64,000 bases of DNA from NCBI RefSeq assembly GCF_025822605.1, contig NZ_JACKTY010000029.1, positions 375,236 through 439,235 of the forward strand. The letters run 5' to 3'. This DNA is from Mycolicibacterium komossense (GTDB lineage Bacteria > Actinomycetota > Actinomycetes > Mycobacteriales > Mycobacteriaceae). How positions within the stretch are numbered: position 1 is the stretch's first letter; each line of letters opens with the position of its first letter. The notes under the pieces were generated by a model. It made no database searches. It saw only the letters and a program-made list of their open reading frames with translations, and had not been told where the DNA came from. Of the stretch, positions 52,923 through 62,343 are shown one piece after another. The position numbers were made by a program, and so were the translations under genes.

Positions 52923-54590
52923 ATGACCGGATCTGAAAAACAGGCCCCAAAACCCATAATTCTCTCCGTCGACGACGATCCCTCGGTATCGCGAGCGGTC
53001 GCCCGTGATCTGCGTCGGCACTACGGCGAGAGCTATCGGATCGTGCGGGCCGAGTCGGGGCCTGACGCCCTCGACGCCCTGAAGGAACTCAAACTGCGGG
53101 GCGAGACCGTCGCGGTCTTCGTCGCCGACTACCGGATGCCGCAGATGAGCGGGATCGAGTTCCTCGAGCAGGCGATGGACCTGTTCCCGCTGGCCCGTCG
53201 CGTGCTGCTGACCGCCTACGCCGACACCCACGCGGCGATCGACGCGATCAACGTCGTCGACCTGGACCACTATCTGCTCAAACCGTGGGATCCGCCCGAG
53301 GAGAAGCTCTACCCCGTCATCGACGGTCTCCTGGATGCCTGGCGAGCGGCCGGCGACCGACCCATCCCCCACACCAAGATCATCGGGCATCGATGGAACG
53401 CCCGGTCGGCGGAAGTGCGGGACTTCCTGGCCCGCAACCGGCTGCCCTACCACTGGTTCATGGCCGATGAGCCCGAAGGTCAGCGAATGCTGGAAGCCGC
53501 GGGACTGGACGACCGAACCCTGCCGGTGGTCATCACCGAACAGGGCCAACCCATGGTCAACCCGTCCGAGACCGAACTGGCCGACCGGCTGGGCCTGTCG
53601 ACCACCCCGTCCGAGGAGTTTTACGACCTCGTCGTCATCGGTGGTGGCCCCGCCGGCTTGGCGGCCGCGGTCTACGGCGCCTCGGAGGGTCTCGACACCG
53701 TCCTGATCGAACGCACCGCCACCGGTGGCCAGGCGGGACAAAGCTCCCGGATCGAGAACTACCTGGGCTTCCCGGACGGGGTGTCGGGCAGTCAGCTGGC
53801 CGACCGGGCCCGTCGGCAGGCCGAGAAATTCAACGCCGAGCTGATCACCACGCGGGAGGCCGTCGCGCTGGAAGTCAACGGACCGGTGAAAACCATCAAG
53901 TTCGCCGACGGCACGTCGATCGACGCACGCGCGGTGATCCTCGCGACCGGAGTCTCCTACCGGCAGCTGCAGGCCGAAGGTTGTGTGGATCTGACCGGTA
54001 AAGGCATCTACTACGGCGCCGCGAATTCGGTGGCGTCGGAGTGTGAAGACGAAGACGTCTACATCGTCGGCGGAGCCAATTCCGCCGGCCAGGCGGCGAT
54101 GTACCTGTCGCGCGACGCCAGATCCGTCACCCTCGTGGTCCGCGGCCCGTCGTTGGAAGCGTCGATGTCCTACTACCTGATCCAGCAGATCGAGGCCAAC
54201 CCCAGGATCACCGTCCGCACCTGTACCGAGGTTCAGCGCGCCGCAGGGGACGGCCACCTGGAGAACCTCTATCTGGTGAACCGGAATTCAGGGGCGGTCG
54301 AGGAAGTCAGCGCCGCGCGGTTGTTCATCTTCATCGGCGCGGCCCCGCTGACCGAATGGCTCGACGATGTCGTCGCCCGCGACGATCACGGATTCATCCT
54401 GGCCGGACCCGATCTGAAGGCCTGCTCCCGGTGGCCGCTGGAACGTCCACCACATCATCTGGAAACAAGTGTGCCCGGTGTGTTTGTTGCAGGAGATGTG
54501 CGTTCGGAATCCGCCAAGCGGGTTGCGGCCGCCGTAGGCGAAGGATCGATGGCGGTGATGCTCGTCCATCGGTATCTGGCCGAGGCGTAG
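52923..54590 (+). CDS. Response-regulator receiver fused to thioredoxin-reductase-like FAD oxidoreductase
   Basis: 555 residues. Receiver domain (about 10-135) with all key residues: DDD at 17-19, phospho-acceptor D69 in VFVADYRMP, Thr in LLTAYAD, Lys in LLKPWDPP. A thioredoxin/glutaredoxin-like spacer (about 150-225) follows. The FAD domain has VVIGGGPAGLAAAVYGA, ATGGQAGQSSRIENYLGFP, and the nucleotide site VYIVGGANSAGQAA. The CxxC disulfide of thioredoxin reductases is missing (YYGAANS at that position), so the electron acceptor must differ. No DNA-binding output. The next gene encodes a histidine kinase 45 nt downstream, its probable partner. Confidence 0.92.
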   Translation: MTGSEKQAPKPIILSVDDDPSVSRAVARDLRRHYGESYRIVRAESGPDALDALKELKLRGETVAVFVADYRMPQMSGIEFLEQAMDLFPLARRVLLTAYADTHAAIDAINVVDLDHYLLKPWDPPEEKLYPVIDGLLDAWRAAGDRPIPHTKIIGHRWNARSAEVRDFLARNRLPYHWFMADEPEGQRMLEAAGLDDRTLPVVITEQGQPMVNPSETELADRLGLSTTPSEEFYDLVVIGGGPAGLAAAVYGASEGLDTVLIERTATGGQAGQSSRIENYLGFPDGVSGSQLADRARRQAEKFNAELITTREAVALEVNGPVKTIKFADGTSIDARAVILATGVSYRQLQAEGCVDLTGKGIYYGAANSVASECEDEDVYIVGGANSAGQAAMYLSRDARSVTLVVRGPSLEASMSYYLIQQIEANPRITVRTCTEVQRAAGDGHLENLYLVNRNSGAVEEVSAARLFIFIGAAPLTEWLDDVVARDDHGFILAGPDLKACSRWPLERPPHHLETSVPGVFVAGDVRSESAKRVAAAVGEGSMAVMLVHRYLAEA

Positions 54591-54635
54591 AGGCAGGGCG
54601 AAATAGCCCCTGAGCTGTGAAAGGACGGTAGGACT

Positions 54636-56114
54636 ATGGGTGATCGGTGTCTACCCGAAGAATTGCGGACATTGTTCTTGTTCGAGTCGCTGTCCGACGA
54701 GCAGCTGGCCACGTTGTGCAAAAACGGCCATATCGCCACCTTCGAGCCGGGCCCGATCTGCGTCGAAGGTGAGCCCGCGACGTGCTTCTACGTGATGATC
54801 GAGGGCGAATTGGTGATGTCCAAGCGCTCCGGCGGCGACGACATCGAAACCAACCGCACGTCGCAGCGCGGCGTGTACTGCGGCGCCTGGAGTGCCTTCG
54901 TACCGGATGTGCCGCAGCTCTACGAGTCCTCGGTCCGGGTCACCAAGCCGTCGAAGTTCTTCGTCCTCGACGCCCACGCCTTCGGTCACTTCGTCAAAGA
55001 AGAGTTCCCGATGGCGGTCCATCTGCTCGACGGCCTCAAGGTCGGCGGGCTGCGGCAGCGGCAGATCATCGACCAGCGGGAGAAACTGCTCGCGCTGGGC
55101 AACATCACCGCGGGCCTGACCCATCAGCTCAACAACCCGGCCGCCGCCACCGCTCGCGCCGTCTCGGACCTGCGGGAAAAAGTCGCCGGGATGCGGCACA
55201 AGTTGGCGATGCTGGCCGACGGCAAGTTCAGCCCGGAAGGTCTGCGCGTCCTGGTCACGATTCAGGAGGAAGTCGCCGAACAGGTGGCCAAATCCAAGGC
55301 CCAGGAGCTCACCGCGCTGGAGGCCTCCGATCGCGAGGACCAGATCGGTGACTGGCTCGACGACCACGACATCGTCGGCGCCTGGGACTATGCCCCGACA
55401 TTCGTCGACGCCGGGCTCGACACCGACTGGCTGGAACGCATCTCCGCATCGATCGACGAGGTCGACGCGTCCGCGTCACTGCAGGGCGCGATGGGCTGGC
55501 TGAAGTACACCATCGACTCCGAGCTGATGATGAATCAGATCACCGAGGCGTCCAAGCGCATCTCTGCGCTGCTGGCCGGTGCGAAACAGTATTCGCAGAT
55601 GGACCGGGCACCGTTCCAGGTCTCCGACATCCATGAGCTGCTGCACAGCACGCTGATGATGTTCGCCGACCGGATCGGCAAGGACAAGCCCATCAAGTGT
55701 GTCAAGGAGTACGACAAGACACTGCCTGAAATCCCTTGCTTCCCAGGCGATTTGAATCAGGTATGGACGAACATCATCGACAATGCCATCCAGGCGATGA
55801 GCGGCAGCGGCACCTTGACGGTACGCACCATGCGCGAAGGCGATATGGCGCGCATCGAAATCTGCGACACCGGACCGGGCGTGCCCGAGGACATCAAGGG
55901 CCGGATCTTCACGCCGTTCTTCACGACGAAGCCATTCGGCGAGGGCACCGGCCTCGGCCTGGATCTGGCGTGGAAGATCGTCGTCGAGAAGCACCATGGC
56001 GATCTGCGCGTGCGCTCGGAGCCCGGCGACACCCGCTTCATCATCCTGTTGCCGCTGCAGTCCCCCGTAACCACCGAGGCCACCGACGCCGACCTCAAGG
56101 CCGCGGAAGCCTAA
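54636..56114 (+). CDS. Cyclic-nucleotide-binding-domain histidine kinase
   Basis: 492 residues. An N-terminal cNMP-binding/CRP-like domain (about 8-135) precedes a dimerisation/phospho-acceptor helix with His163 in GNITAGLTHQLNNPAAA. The C-terminal HATPase has NQVWTNIIDNAIQAM (N box), ICDTGPGVPEDIKGRIFTPFFTTK (G1/F box) and GTGLGLDLAWKIV (G2). No membrane spans, so a soluble sensor. Whether cAMP is bound is not settled: the usual phosphate-binding cassette is not clear. Likely phosphorylates the receiver of the upstream oxidoreductase. Confidence 0.92.
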   Translation: MGDRCLPEELRTLFLFESLSDEQLATLCKNGHIATFEPGPICVEGEPATCFYVMIEGELVMSKRSGGDDIETNRTSQRGVYCGAWSAFVPDVPQLYESSVRVTKPSKFFVLDAHAFGHFVKEEFPMAVHLLDGLKVGGLRQRQIIDQREKLLALGNITAGLTHQLNNPAAATARAVSDLREKVAGMRHKLAMLADGKFSPEGLRVLVTIQEEVAEQVAKSKAQELTALEASDREDQIGDWLDDHDIVGAWDYAPTFVDAGLDTDWLERISASIDEVDASASLQGAMGWLKYTIDSELMMNQITEASKRISALLAGAKQYSQMDRAPFQVSDIHELLHSTLMMFADRIGKDKPIKCVKEYDKTLPEIPCFPGDLNQVWTNIIDNAIQAMSGSGTLTVRTMREGDMARIEICDTGPGVPEDIKGRIFTPFFTTKPFGEGTGLGLDLAWKIVVEKHHGDLRVRSEPGDTRFIILLPLQSPVTTEATDADLKAAEA

Positions 56115-56183
56115 TCCTCCTCCGCGGCCCGGTGACCGCCCGCATCCGGAATACCCGCCGCAACCTCAGAGGTTGCCACCACC

Positions 56184-57014
56184 ATGACCAAACCTGATCT
56201 CGGACGTTTCGGCGTATTCGGCCGCGGCGCCAGCCCCGCGGAAGCCAAGGACATCGAGGCGCTGGGCTACGGCGCCCTGTGGGTCGGCGGTTCACCGCCC
56301 GCCGAACTGGAATGGGTCGAACCGATCCTGGCGGCGACCACGAACCTCAAGGTCGCGACCGGCATCGTCAATATCTGGACAGCCGCGGCCAAGCCCGTCG
56401 CCGAGTCCTTCCACCGCATCGACAAGGCATATCCGGGGCGCTTCCTCCTGGGCATCGGTGTCGGGCACCCGGAGGCGCACGCCGAATACCGGAAGCCCTA
56501 CGACGCTCTCGTCGAATACCTCGACGAACTCGACGGGTACGGCGTGCCCGCCGACCGCCGAGTGGTCGCGGCACTGGGGCCGCAGGTGCTGAAGCTCTCG
56601 GCCCGACGCAGCGCCGGCGCGCATCCCTACCTGACCACGCCCGAGCACACCGCGCAGGCCCGCGAACTGATCGGACCGGACGCATTCCTGGCCCCGGAGC
56701 ACAAGGCCGTGCTGACCACCGACGCCGAAGCGGCCCGGGCAGTCGGCCGCAAAGCGCTGGAGATTTATCTGAACCTGGCGAACTACACGAACAATTGGCG
56801 CCGGCTCGGCTTCACCGATGGCGATATCGCCAAGCCCGGGAGTGACGCTCTGGTCGACGCCTTCGTCGCCTACGGCACCCCGGCCGCCATTGCCGCCCGG
56901 CTCAACGAGCATCTCGATGCCGGTGCGGACCATGTGCCAGTCCAGGTGCTGACCTCACCTGAGAAGCTGGTGCCTGCACTCGCCGAATTGGCTGACGCCT
57001 TAGCTCTCCCCTAA
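56184..57014 (+). CDS. LLM-class F420-dependent oxidoreductase, tandem copy 1
   Basis: 276 residues, shorter than classic LLM enzymes. KPDLGRFGVFGRGASPAEAKDIEALGYGALWVGG, VATGIVNIWTAAA, RFLLGIGVGHPE, AGAHPYLTTPEHTAQAREL. F420 use is inferred from the subfamily. It follows the kinase by 69 nt on the same strand. Very similar to the next gene. Confidence 0.88.
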   Translation: MTKPDLGRFGVFGRGASPAEAKDIEALGYGALWVGGSPPAELEWVEPILAATTNLKVATGIVNIWTAAAKPVAESFHRIDKAYPGRFLLGIGVGHPEAHAEYRKPYDALVEYLDELDGYGVPADRRVVAALGPQVLKLSARRSAGAHPYLTTPEHTAQARELIGPDAFLAPEHKAVLTTDAEAARAVGRKALEIYLNLANYTNNWRRLGFTDGDIAKPGSDALVDAFVAYGTPAAIAARLNEHLDAGADHVPVQVLTSPEKLVPALAELADALALP

Positions 57015-57055
57015 GTCAACCCCTGGCATCCGCCATCGAGAGGATTCACGCTGTA

Positions 57056-57931
57056 ATGACCGAATCGCATGATCTAAAAACGGACGTGGCACTCAAACCC
57101 GACCTCGGCCGTTTCGGAGTATGGACCGGCGGCCCGGTAACTCCGGAGCAGGCAGTCGAGATCGAGAAGCTCGGGTATGGCGCAGTCTGGGTGGGCGCCT
57201 CGCCGGCAGCCGACCTGTCATTCGTCGAGCCGATCCTCGAGCGGACCGAGACACTGCAGGTCGCCACCGGGATCGTCAACATCTGGTCGGCGCCCGCGGC
57301 AGAGGTCGCGGAGTCCTACCATCGCATCGAAAGCGCCTATCCCGGAAGGTTTCTGCTCGGCGTCGGCGTCGGGCATCCCGAACACACCCAGGAGTACAAG
57401 AAACCCTACGACGCCCTGGTCGAGTACCTCGACGAGTTGGACGCGGCGACGGTGCCGACGAGTCGGCGGGTGATCGCCGCGCTGGGCCCGAAGGTTCTGC
57501 AGCTTGCGAAAGACCGCAGCGCCGGCGCACATCCGTACCTGACGACCCCGGAGCACACGGCGCAGGCGCGCGAACTCGTCGGCAACACCGTGTATTTGGC
57601 GCCCGAGCACAAGGTGGTCCTGACCACCTCACAAGAAGGTCAAGCGGAGGCAGCCAGAGAACTCGGCCGCAAGACGGTCGGCTTCTACTTGGACCTGAGC
57701 AACTACGTGAAGAACTGGCGGCGGCTGGGTTTCACCGCCGACGATGTAGCCAAGCCAGGTAGCGACAAGCTGATCGACTCCGTCGTCGCGCACGGCACGG
57801 CAGAGCAGATCGCCCACCGCCTGAACGAGCATCTAGACGCGGGCGCCGATCACGTCACCATCCAAGTCCTCGGCGATCGCGAGCAACTGATCCCCACGCT
57901 TGCCGCGCTGGCCGGACCACTCGGGCTCTGA
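57056..57931 (+). CDS. LLM-class F420-dependent oxidoreductase, tandem copy 2
   Basis: 291 residues, collinear with the preceding gene (RSAGAHPYLTTPEHTAQARELVG, NWRRLGFTADDVAKPGSDKL), a tandem duplication. 41 nt gap. A strong terminator follows. Substrates unknown. The series receiver-oxidoreductase, kinase, LLM, LLM may be one redox-related operon. Confidence 0.88.
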   Translation: MTESHDLKTDVALKPDLGRFGVWTGGPVTPEQAVEIEKLGYGAVWVGASPAADLSFVEPILERTETLQVATGIVNIWSAPAAEVAESYHRIESAYPGRFLLGVGVGHPEHTQEYKKPYDALVEYLDELDAATVPTSRRVIAALGPKVLQLAKDRSAGAHPYLTTPEHTAQARELVGNTVYLAPEHKVVLTTSQEGQAEAARELGRKTVGFYLDLSNYVKNWRRLGFTADDVAKPGSDKLIDSVVAHGTAEQIAHRLNEHLDAGADHVTIQVLGDREQLIPTLAALAGPLGL

Positions 57932-57948
57932 GCGCCCCTCGCTGAGGG

Positions 57949-58002
57949 ATTCGGCGCGCTTTTCGTCACTCGTGAGCGACGAAGAGCGCGCCGAATTCTT
58001 TT
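57949..58002 (+). terminator. Strong intrinsic terminator
   Basis: A 19-bp stem (57949-57967 with 57978-57996, one G-U pair), 10-nt loop, followed by TCTTTT. Downstream of the second LLM gene; one of few U-tract terminators in the window. Confidence 0.85.
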
Positions 58003-58015
58003 GCCAGCATGAGCC

Positions 58016-58064
58016 TGATTTCGGCGTGTTCGTGACCGCTCAGCGGCGGTGCGCACGCCAAAAT
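58016..58064. terminator. Second hairpin before mmsA
   Basis: GATTTCGGCGTG (58016-58027 region) pairs 11/12 with CACGCCAAAATC (58053-58064). It shares its core with the hairpin after glpK (29701-29745), which suggests a repeated hairpin family in this genome. Confidence 0.5.
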
Positions 58065-58094
58065 CGCTGCCCCTTGCGTGGCGCCCGAAGTATT

Positions 58095-58112
58095 TACTAG
58101 GATATCCAAGTA
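58095..58112. promoter_or_regulatory. 18-bp near-palindrome, probable operator of mmsA
   Basis: TACTAGGATATCCAAGTA matches its own reverse complement at 16 of 18 positions. It ends 30 nt before the mmsA ATG, a typical place for a TetR- or MarR-type operator. The cognate regulator is unknown. Confidence 0.6.
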
Positions 58113-58142
58113 TCTCACTCGCCCAGCTCACCGGGATGGATC

Positions 58143-59663
58143 ATGACCACGCAGATTCCGCATTTCATCGATGGCAAGCGCACGACGTTGGACTCGACCC
58201 GGACCGCCGATGTGCTCAACCCGAGCACGGGTGAGGTGCAGGCGCAGGTCGTGCTGGCGTCGACAGCTGATGTCGACGCCGCCGTCGCCGTCGCCGTCAA
58301 AGCGCAGAAGGAATGGGCCGCCTGGAACCCGCAGCGCCGGGCGCGGGTCATGATGAAGTTCGTCGAGCTGGTCAACAAGAACGCCAACGAACTCGCCGAA
58401 CTGCTGTCCCTGGAACACGGCAAGACCCTCGCCGACTCCCTCGGCGATATTCAACGCGGCGTCGAGGTCATCGAATTCGCCATCGGCATACCGCATCTCC
58501 TCAAGGGCGACTACACCGAAGGCGCGGGCGGCGGCATCGACGTGTACTCGCTGCGCCAGCCCCTCGGCGTGGTCGCCGGGATCACCCCGTTCAACTTCCC
58601 GGCGATGATCCCGCTATGGAAAGCCGGTCCCGCGCTGGCCTGCGGCAACGCGTTCATCCTCAAGCCCTCTGAGCGTGACCCATCGGTACCCGTGCGGCTG
58701 GCCGAGCTGTTCCTGGAAGCCGGCCTGCCCAAGGGTGTCTTCCAGGTGGTCCAAGGCGACAAAGAGGCCGTCGACGCCATCCTGCATCACCCCGAGATTC
58801 AGGCCGTCGGGTTCGTCGGCAGCTCCGACATCGCCCAGTACATCTACTCGACCGCCGCGGCCAACGGCAAGCGTGCGCAGTGCTTCGGCGGCGCCAAGAA
58901 CCACATGATCGTGATGCCCGACGCCGACCTCGACCAGGCCGTCGACGCGCTGATCGGAGCGGGTTACGGCAGTGCAGGCGAACGCTGCATGGCCATCAGT
59001 GTCGCCGTTCCGGTGGGCAAGGAGACTGCGGATCGGTTGCGCGCCAGGCTCGTTGAACGGGTCAACAACCTGCGGGTCGGCCACAGCCTCGATCCCAAGG
59101 CCGACTACGGCCCACTGGTCACCGGCGCCGCACTGGCGCGGGTCAAGGATTACATCGGCCAGGGTGTGGAAGCGGGCGCCGAGGCAGTCGTCGACGGCCG
59201 CGAGCGGGCCAGTGACGACCTGACGTTCGGCGACTCGAGCATCGAAGGCGGCTACTTCATCGGGCCCACCCTCTTCGACCACGTCACCACCGACATGTCG
59301 ATCTACACCGACGAGATCTTCGGTCCAGTGCTCTGCATCGTCCGGGCCGACACCTACGAAGAAGCCCTGGCTCTGCCGTCGGAGCACGAGTACGGCAACG
59401 GCGTGGCGATCTTCACCCGCGACGGCGACACGGCGCGCGACTTCGTCTCCCGGGTGCAGGTCGGTATGGTCGGCGTCAACGTGCCGATCCCGGTTCCGGT
59501 GGCCTACCACACCTTTGGCGGCTGGAAGCGCTCCGGGTTCGGCGATCTCAACCAGCACGGACCCTCGTCGATCATCTTCTACACCAAGGTCAAGACGGTC
59601 ACGCAGCGGTGGCCCTCCGGCATCAAGGATGGCGCCGAGTTCGTCATCCCCACCATGAATTAG
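58143..59663 (+). CDS. mmsA: Methylmalonate-semialdehyde dehydrogenase (CoA-acylating)
   Basis: 506 residues. Converts methylmalonate semialdehyde to propionyl-CoA in valine catabolism; malonate semialdehyde is also accepted by known members. ALDH fold: ITPFNFPAMIPLWKAGPALACGN, catalytic Cys in GERCMAISVAVPVG, DEIFGPVLCIVRA. The start region TTQIPHFIDGKR is typical. First of mmsA-fadE9-mmsB, as in Rv0753c-Rv0751c. Confidence 0.95.
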   Translation: MTTQIPHFIDGKRTTLDSTRTADVLNPSTGEVQAQVVLASTADVDAAVAVAVKAQKEWAAWNPQRRARVMMKFVELVNKNANELAELLSLEHGKTLADSLGDIQRGVEVIEFAIGIPHLLKGDYTEGAGGGIDVYSLRQPLGVVAGITPFNFPAMIPLWKAGPALACGNAFILKPSERDPSVPVRLAELFLEAGLPKGVFQVVQGDKEAVDAILHHPEIQAVGFVGSSDIAQYIYSTAAANGKRAQCFGGAKNHMIVMPDADLDQAVDALIGAGYGSAGERCMAISVAVPVGKETADRLRARLVERVNNLRVGHSLDPKADYGPLVTGAALARVKDYIGQGVEAGAEAVVDGRERASDDLTFGDSSIEGGYFIGPTLFDHVTTDMSIYTDEIFGPVLCIVRADTYEEALALPSEHEYGNGVAIFTRDGDTARDFVSRVQVGMVGVNVPIPVPVAYHTFGGWKRSGFGDLNQHGPSSIIFYTKVKTVTQRWPSGIKDGAEFVIPTMN

Positions 59664-59671
59664 AGCGCGCG

Positions 59672-60856
59672 ATGGCTATGCAGATGTTCGGCCTCAACGA
59701 GGACGAACGCGTGATCGTCGAGACGGCGGGTGCGTTCGCCGCCAAGCGGATCGCACCGCACGCGTTGGATTGGGATGCGGCCAAGCACTTTCCGATCGAC
59801 CTACTACAGGATGCCGCCGAACTCGGCATGGCGGCGATCTACTGCTCCGAGGATGTGGGCGGCAGCGGATTGTCCCGACTCGATGCTGTCCGGATTTTCG
59901 AGCAGCTCGCCAGTGCGGATCCGACCATGGCTGCGTTCATGTCGATCCACAACATGTGCGCGTGGATGGTCGACAAGTACGGCACCCGCGAACAGCGCAA
60001 GACCTGGGCACCCAAGCTGGCATCGATGGAGGCGCTGGCGAGCTACTGCCTCACCGAGCCCGGAGCAGGATCCGATGCCGCCGCCTTGCGCACCAGGGCG
60101 GTCAGGAGCGGTGACTCCGCGGGATCAGACTGGGTGCTCGACGGTGTCAAACAGTTCATCTCGGGAGCCGGGGTGTCCGACGTCTACGTCGTGATGGCCC
60201 GAACCGGGGGGGACGGTCCACGCGGCATCTCCGCGTTCGTGGTCGAAAAGGACACGCCGGGGCTGAGTTTCGGCGCCAACGAGGAGAAGATGGGCTGGAA
60301 CGCCCAACCCACCGCACAGGTCATCTTCGACGGCGTCCGGGTACCTGCCGACGCCATGCTGGGCGGCCCGGAAGGTGAGGGCACCGGTTTCGCGATCGCG
60401 ATGAACGGGCTCAACGGTGGGCGGATCAACATCGCCGCCTGCTCACTCGGTGGGGCTCAAGCCGCCTATGACCGGGCAGCTGCCTACGTCAGAGATCGGG
60501 AAGCGTTCGGCGGCTCACTGCTCGACGAGCCCACCATCCGCTTCACCCTCGCCGACATGGCGACCGGTCTGGAGACCTCGCGATCCCTGTTGTGGCGAGC
60601 CGCCGCCGCGCTCGACGCCGGCGACCCCGAGAAGGTCGAGTTGTGCGCGATGGCCAAGCGCTACGTCACCGACACCTGCTTCACCGTCGCCGACCAGGCA
60701 CTGCAGCTGCTCGGCGGCTACGGATACCTCCGCGAATACGGCATGGAGAAGATCGTCCGTGATCTGCGGGTGCACCGGATCCTGGAGGGCACCAACGAAA
60801 TCATGCGGGTGGTGATCGGGCGGGCAGAAGCCGCCAGAGCCCGCGCCAGCGCGTAG
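59672..60856 (+). CDS. fadE9: Acyl-CoA dehydrogenase (isobutyryl-CoA type)
   Basis: 394 residues from ATG 59672 (MAMQMFGLNEDERVIVETAG), 8 nt after mmsA; the longer in-frame reading overlaps mmsA. FAD/acyl-CoA motifs: YCLTEPGAGSDAAAL, QLLGGYGYLREYGMEKIVRDLRVHRILEGTNEIMR, with the catalytic Glu in the EGTNEI region. Part of valine degradation. Confidence 0.94.
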   Translation: MAMQMFGLNEDERVIVETAGAFAAKRIAPHALDWDAAKHFPIDLLQDAAELGMAAIYCSEDVGGSGLSRLDAVRIFEQLASADPTMAAFMSIHNMCAWMVDKYGTREQRKTWAPKLASMEALASYCLTEPGAGSDAAALRTRAVRSGDSAGSDWVLDGVKQFISGAGVSDVYVVMARTGGDGPRGISAFVVEKDTPGLSFGANEEKMGWNAQPTAQVIFDGVRVPADAMLGGPEGEGTGFAIAMNGLNGGRINIAACSLGGAQAAYDRAAAYVRDREAFGGSLLDEPTIRFTLADMATGLETSRSLLWRAAAALDAGDPEKVELCAMAKRYVTDTCFTVADQALQLLGGYGYLREYGMEKIVRDLRVHRILEGTNEIMRVVIGRAEAARARASA

Positions 60857-60869
60857 AAGGGGTTCATCG

Positions 60870-61754
60870 ATGAGCACAGTGGCATTTCTCGGTCTGGGCA
60901 ACATGGGCGGTCCGATGGCCGCGAATCTGGTCGCGGGTGGACACACCGTCCGGGCCTTCGATCCGGTACCGGCGCTGGCCGAAGCGGCAGCGAGCAAGGG
61001 CGCCAAAACTTTTGGCAGTGGCGCCGAGGCTGTCGCCGACGCTGACGTGGTGATCACATCACTGCCCAACGGCGACATCGTCAAGCGCTGCTACGCGGAG
61101 GTACTCCCGGCCGCCAAGCCAGGCGCGTTGTTCATCGATACCTCCACGATCTCGGTGGACGACGCGCGACAGATCCACGCAGACGCGATCGCCGCAGGCT
61201 TCCAGCAGATCGATGCCCCGGTGTCCGGTGGCATCAAGGGTGCGACGGCTGGCACGTTGGCGTTCATGGTCGGCGGCGAAACCGATGCGGTCGAGCGGGC
61301 CAAGCCGGTGCTAGACCCCATGGCGGGCAAGGTGATTCACTGCGGCGACGCCGGCGCGGGCCAGGCCGCCAAGGTGTGTAACAACATGGTGCTCGCGGTG
61401 CAGCAGATCGCAGTGGGTGAAGCATTCGTCTTGGCCGAGAAGCTGGGACTGTCGGCGCAGTCGCTGTTCGACGTGATCACCGGCGCCACCGGCAACTGCT
61501 GGTCCGTGCACACCAATTGCCCTGTGCCCGGACCGGTTCCGACGTCCCCGGCCAACAACGACTTCCGGCCCGGGTTCGCGACCGCATTGATGAACAAGGA
61601 TCTCGGTCTGGCCATGGCCGCGGTGTCCTCGACCGGGTCCGCGGCGCCGCTGGGCACCCACGCCGCCGAGATCTACGCCGAGTTCATCGGTGCTGCCGCC
61701 TCCAACGCCGACAAGGACTTCAGCGCCGTGATCGAGATGCTGCGCAGCTCCTAG
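60870..61754 (+). CDS. mmsB: 3-hydroxyisobutyrate dehydrogenase
   Basis: 294 residues. NAD site VAFLGLGNMGGPMAANLVAGGHTV, substrate loop DAPVSGGIKGATAGTLAFMVGG, catalytic Lys in GAGQAAKVCNNM. It is 13 nt after fadE9. It feeds methylmalonate semialdehyde to MmsA. Its end overlaps the MarR gene on the other strand by 4 nt. Confidence 0.95.
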   Translation: MSTVAFLGLGNMGGPMAANLVAGGHTVRAFDPVPALAEAAASKGAKTFGSGAEAVADADVVITSLPNGDIVKRCYAEVLPAAKPGALFIDTSTISVDDARQIHADAIAAGFQQIDAPVSGGIKGATAGTLAFMVGGETDAVERAKPVLDPMAGKVIHCGDAGAGQAAKVCNNMVLAVQQIAVGEAFVLAEKLGLSAQSLFDVITGATGNCWSVHTNCPVPGPVPTSPANNDFRPGFATALMNKDLGLAMAAVSSTGSAAPLGTHAAEIYAEFIGAAASNADKDFSAVIEMLRSS

Positions 61755-62293
61755 AAATCGCCGGCGCTGCGGCGCATCGTCTCGATCGACGACACCAGTG
61801 CCCGCGACTCCGCCTCCGAAATACCGACGTCGGCGAACACCTTTTCGTTCAGTGTCACCGTCGCATCCTCGACGGTGGATCGGCCGAGGGCGGTGATCGA
61901 CACCAGCGTCGTGCGGCCGTCGGTGGGGTGCGGAATGCGTTGCACCAGACCGTTGGCTTCCAGCCGGCGAATCGCATGCGTGACGCTGGTGACGTGGACT
62001 TGCAGCCGGTCCGAGGCCTTCGTGATGGGCAGCGCACCACTGCGACTGAAGGCCAGTAGCCGCAGCAGTTCGAACCGCGAGAAACTCAGGTCGTAGGGAC
62101 GCAGCGCGTTCTCCACCTTGGCCAGCAGGATCTGATGTGCCCGCATCACCGATGTCACCGCCACCATGCCGTCGGCGACATCGCCCCAGCCGGCCCGCTC
62201 CCAGTTGGCACGGGCCTGCCGGATCGGGTCGCCGTTCTCGGCAGGCTCCGGCGGGATGGGGGTTTCGGCTGGGTCAGGCATCCGCCCATTCAT
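61751..62293 (-). CDS. MarR-family transcriptional regulator
   Basis: 180 residues. Winged helix with FSRFELLRLLAFSRSGALPITKASDRLQVHVTSVTHAIRRLEANGLVQRIPHPTDGRTTLVSIT. A ~40-residue Pro-rich N-terminus precedes the domain. Located as Rv0737 is relative to rslA-sigL. It may control the valine genes next to it, or itself; no operator was matched to it. Confidence 0.9.
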   Translation of the reverse strand: MNGRMPDPAETPIPPEPAENGDPIRQARANWERAGWGDVADGMVAVTSVMRAHQILLAKVENALRPYDLSFSRFELLRLLAFSRSGALPITKASDRLQVHVTSVTHAIRRLEANGLVQRIPHPTDGRTTLVSITALGRSTVEDATVTLNEKVFADVGISEAESRALVSSIETMRRSAGDF

Positions 62294-62343
62294 ACCGCAT
62301 CTGCCCGGCGGACAACGACAATCCAGCGCCTCCCGCGTCGGTG

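Noticed and set aside
58143..61754. mmsA/mmsB as the continuation of the diol pathway (3-hydroxypropionate to acetyl-CoA)
   Set aside because: Chemically possible, but the genes are 24 kb away with a different promoter motif, and fadE9 between them points to valine degradation.
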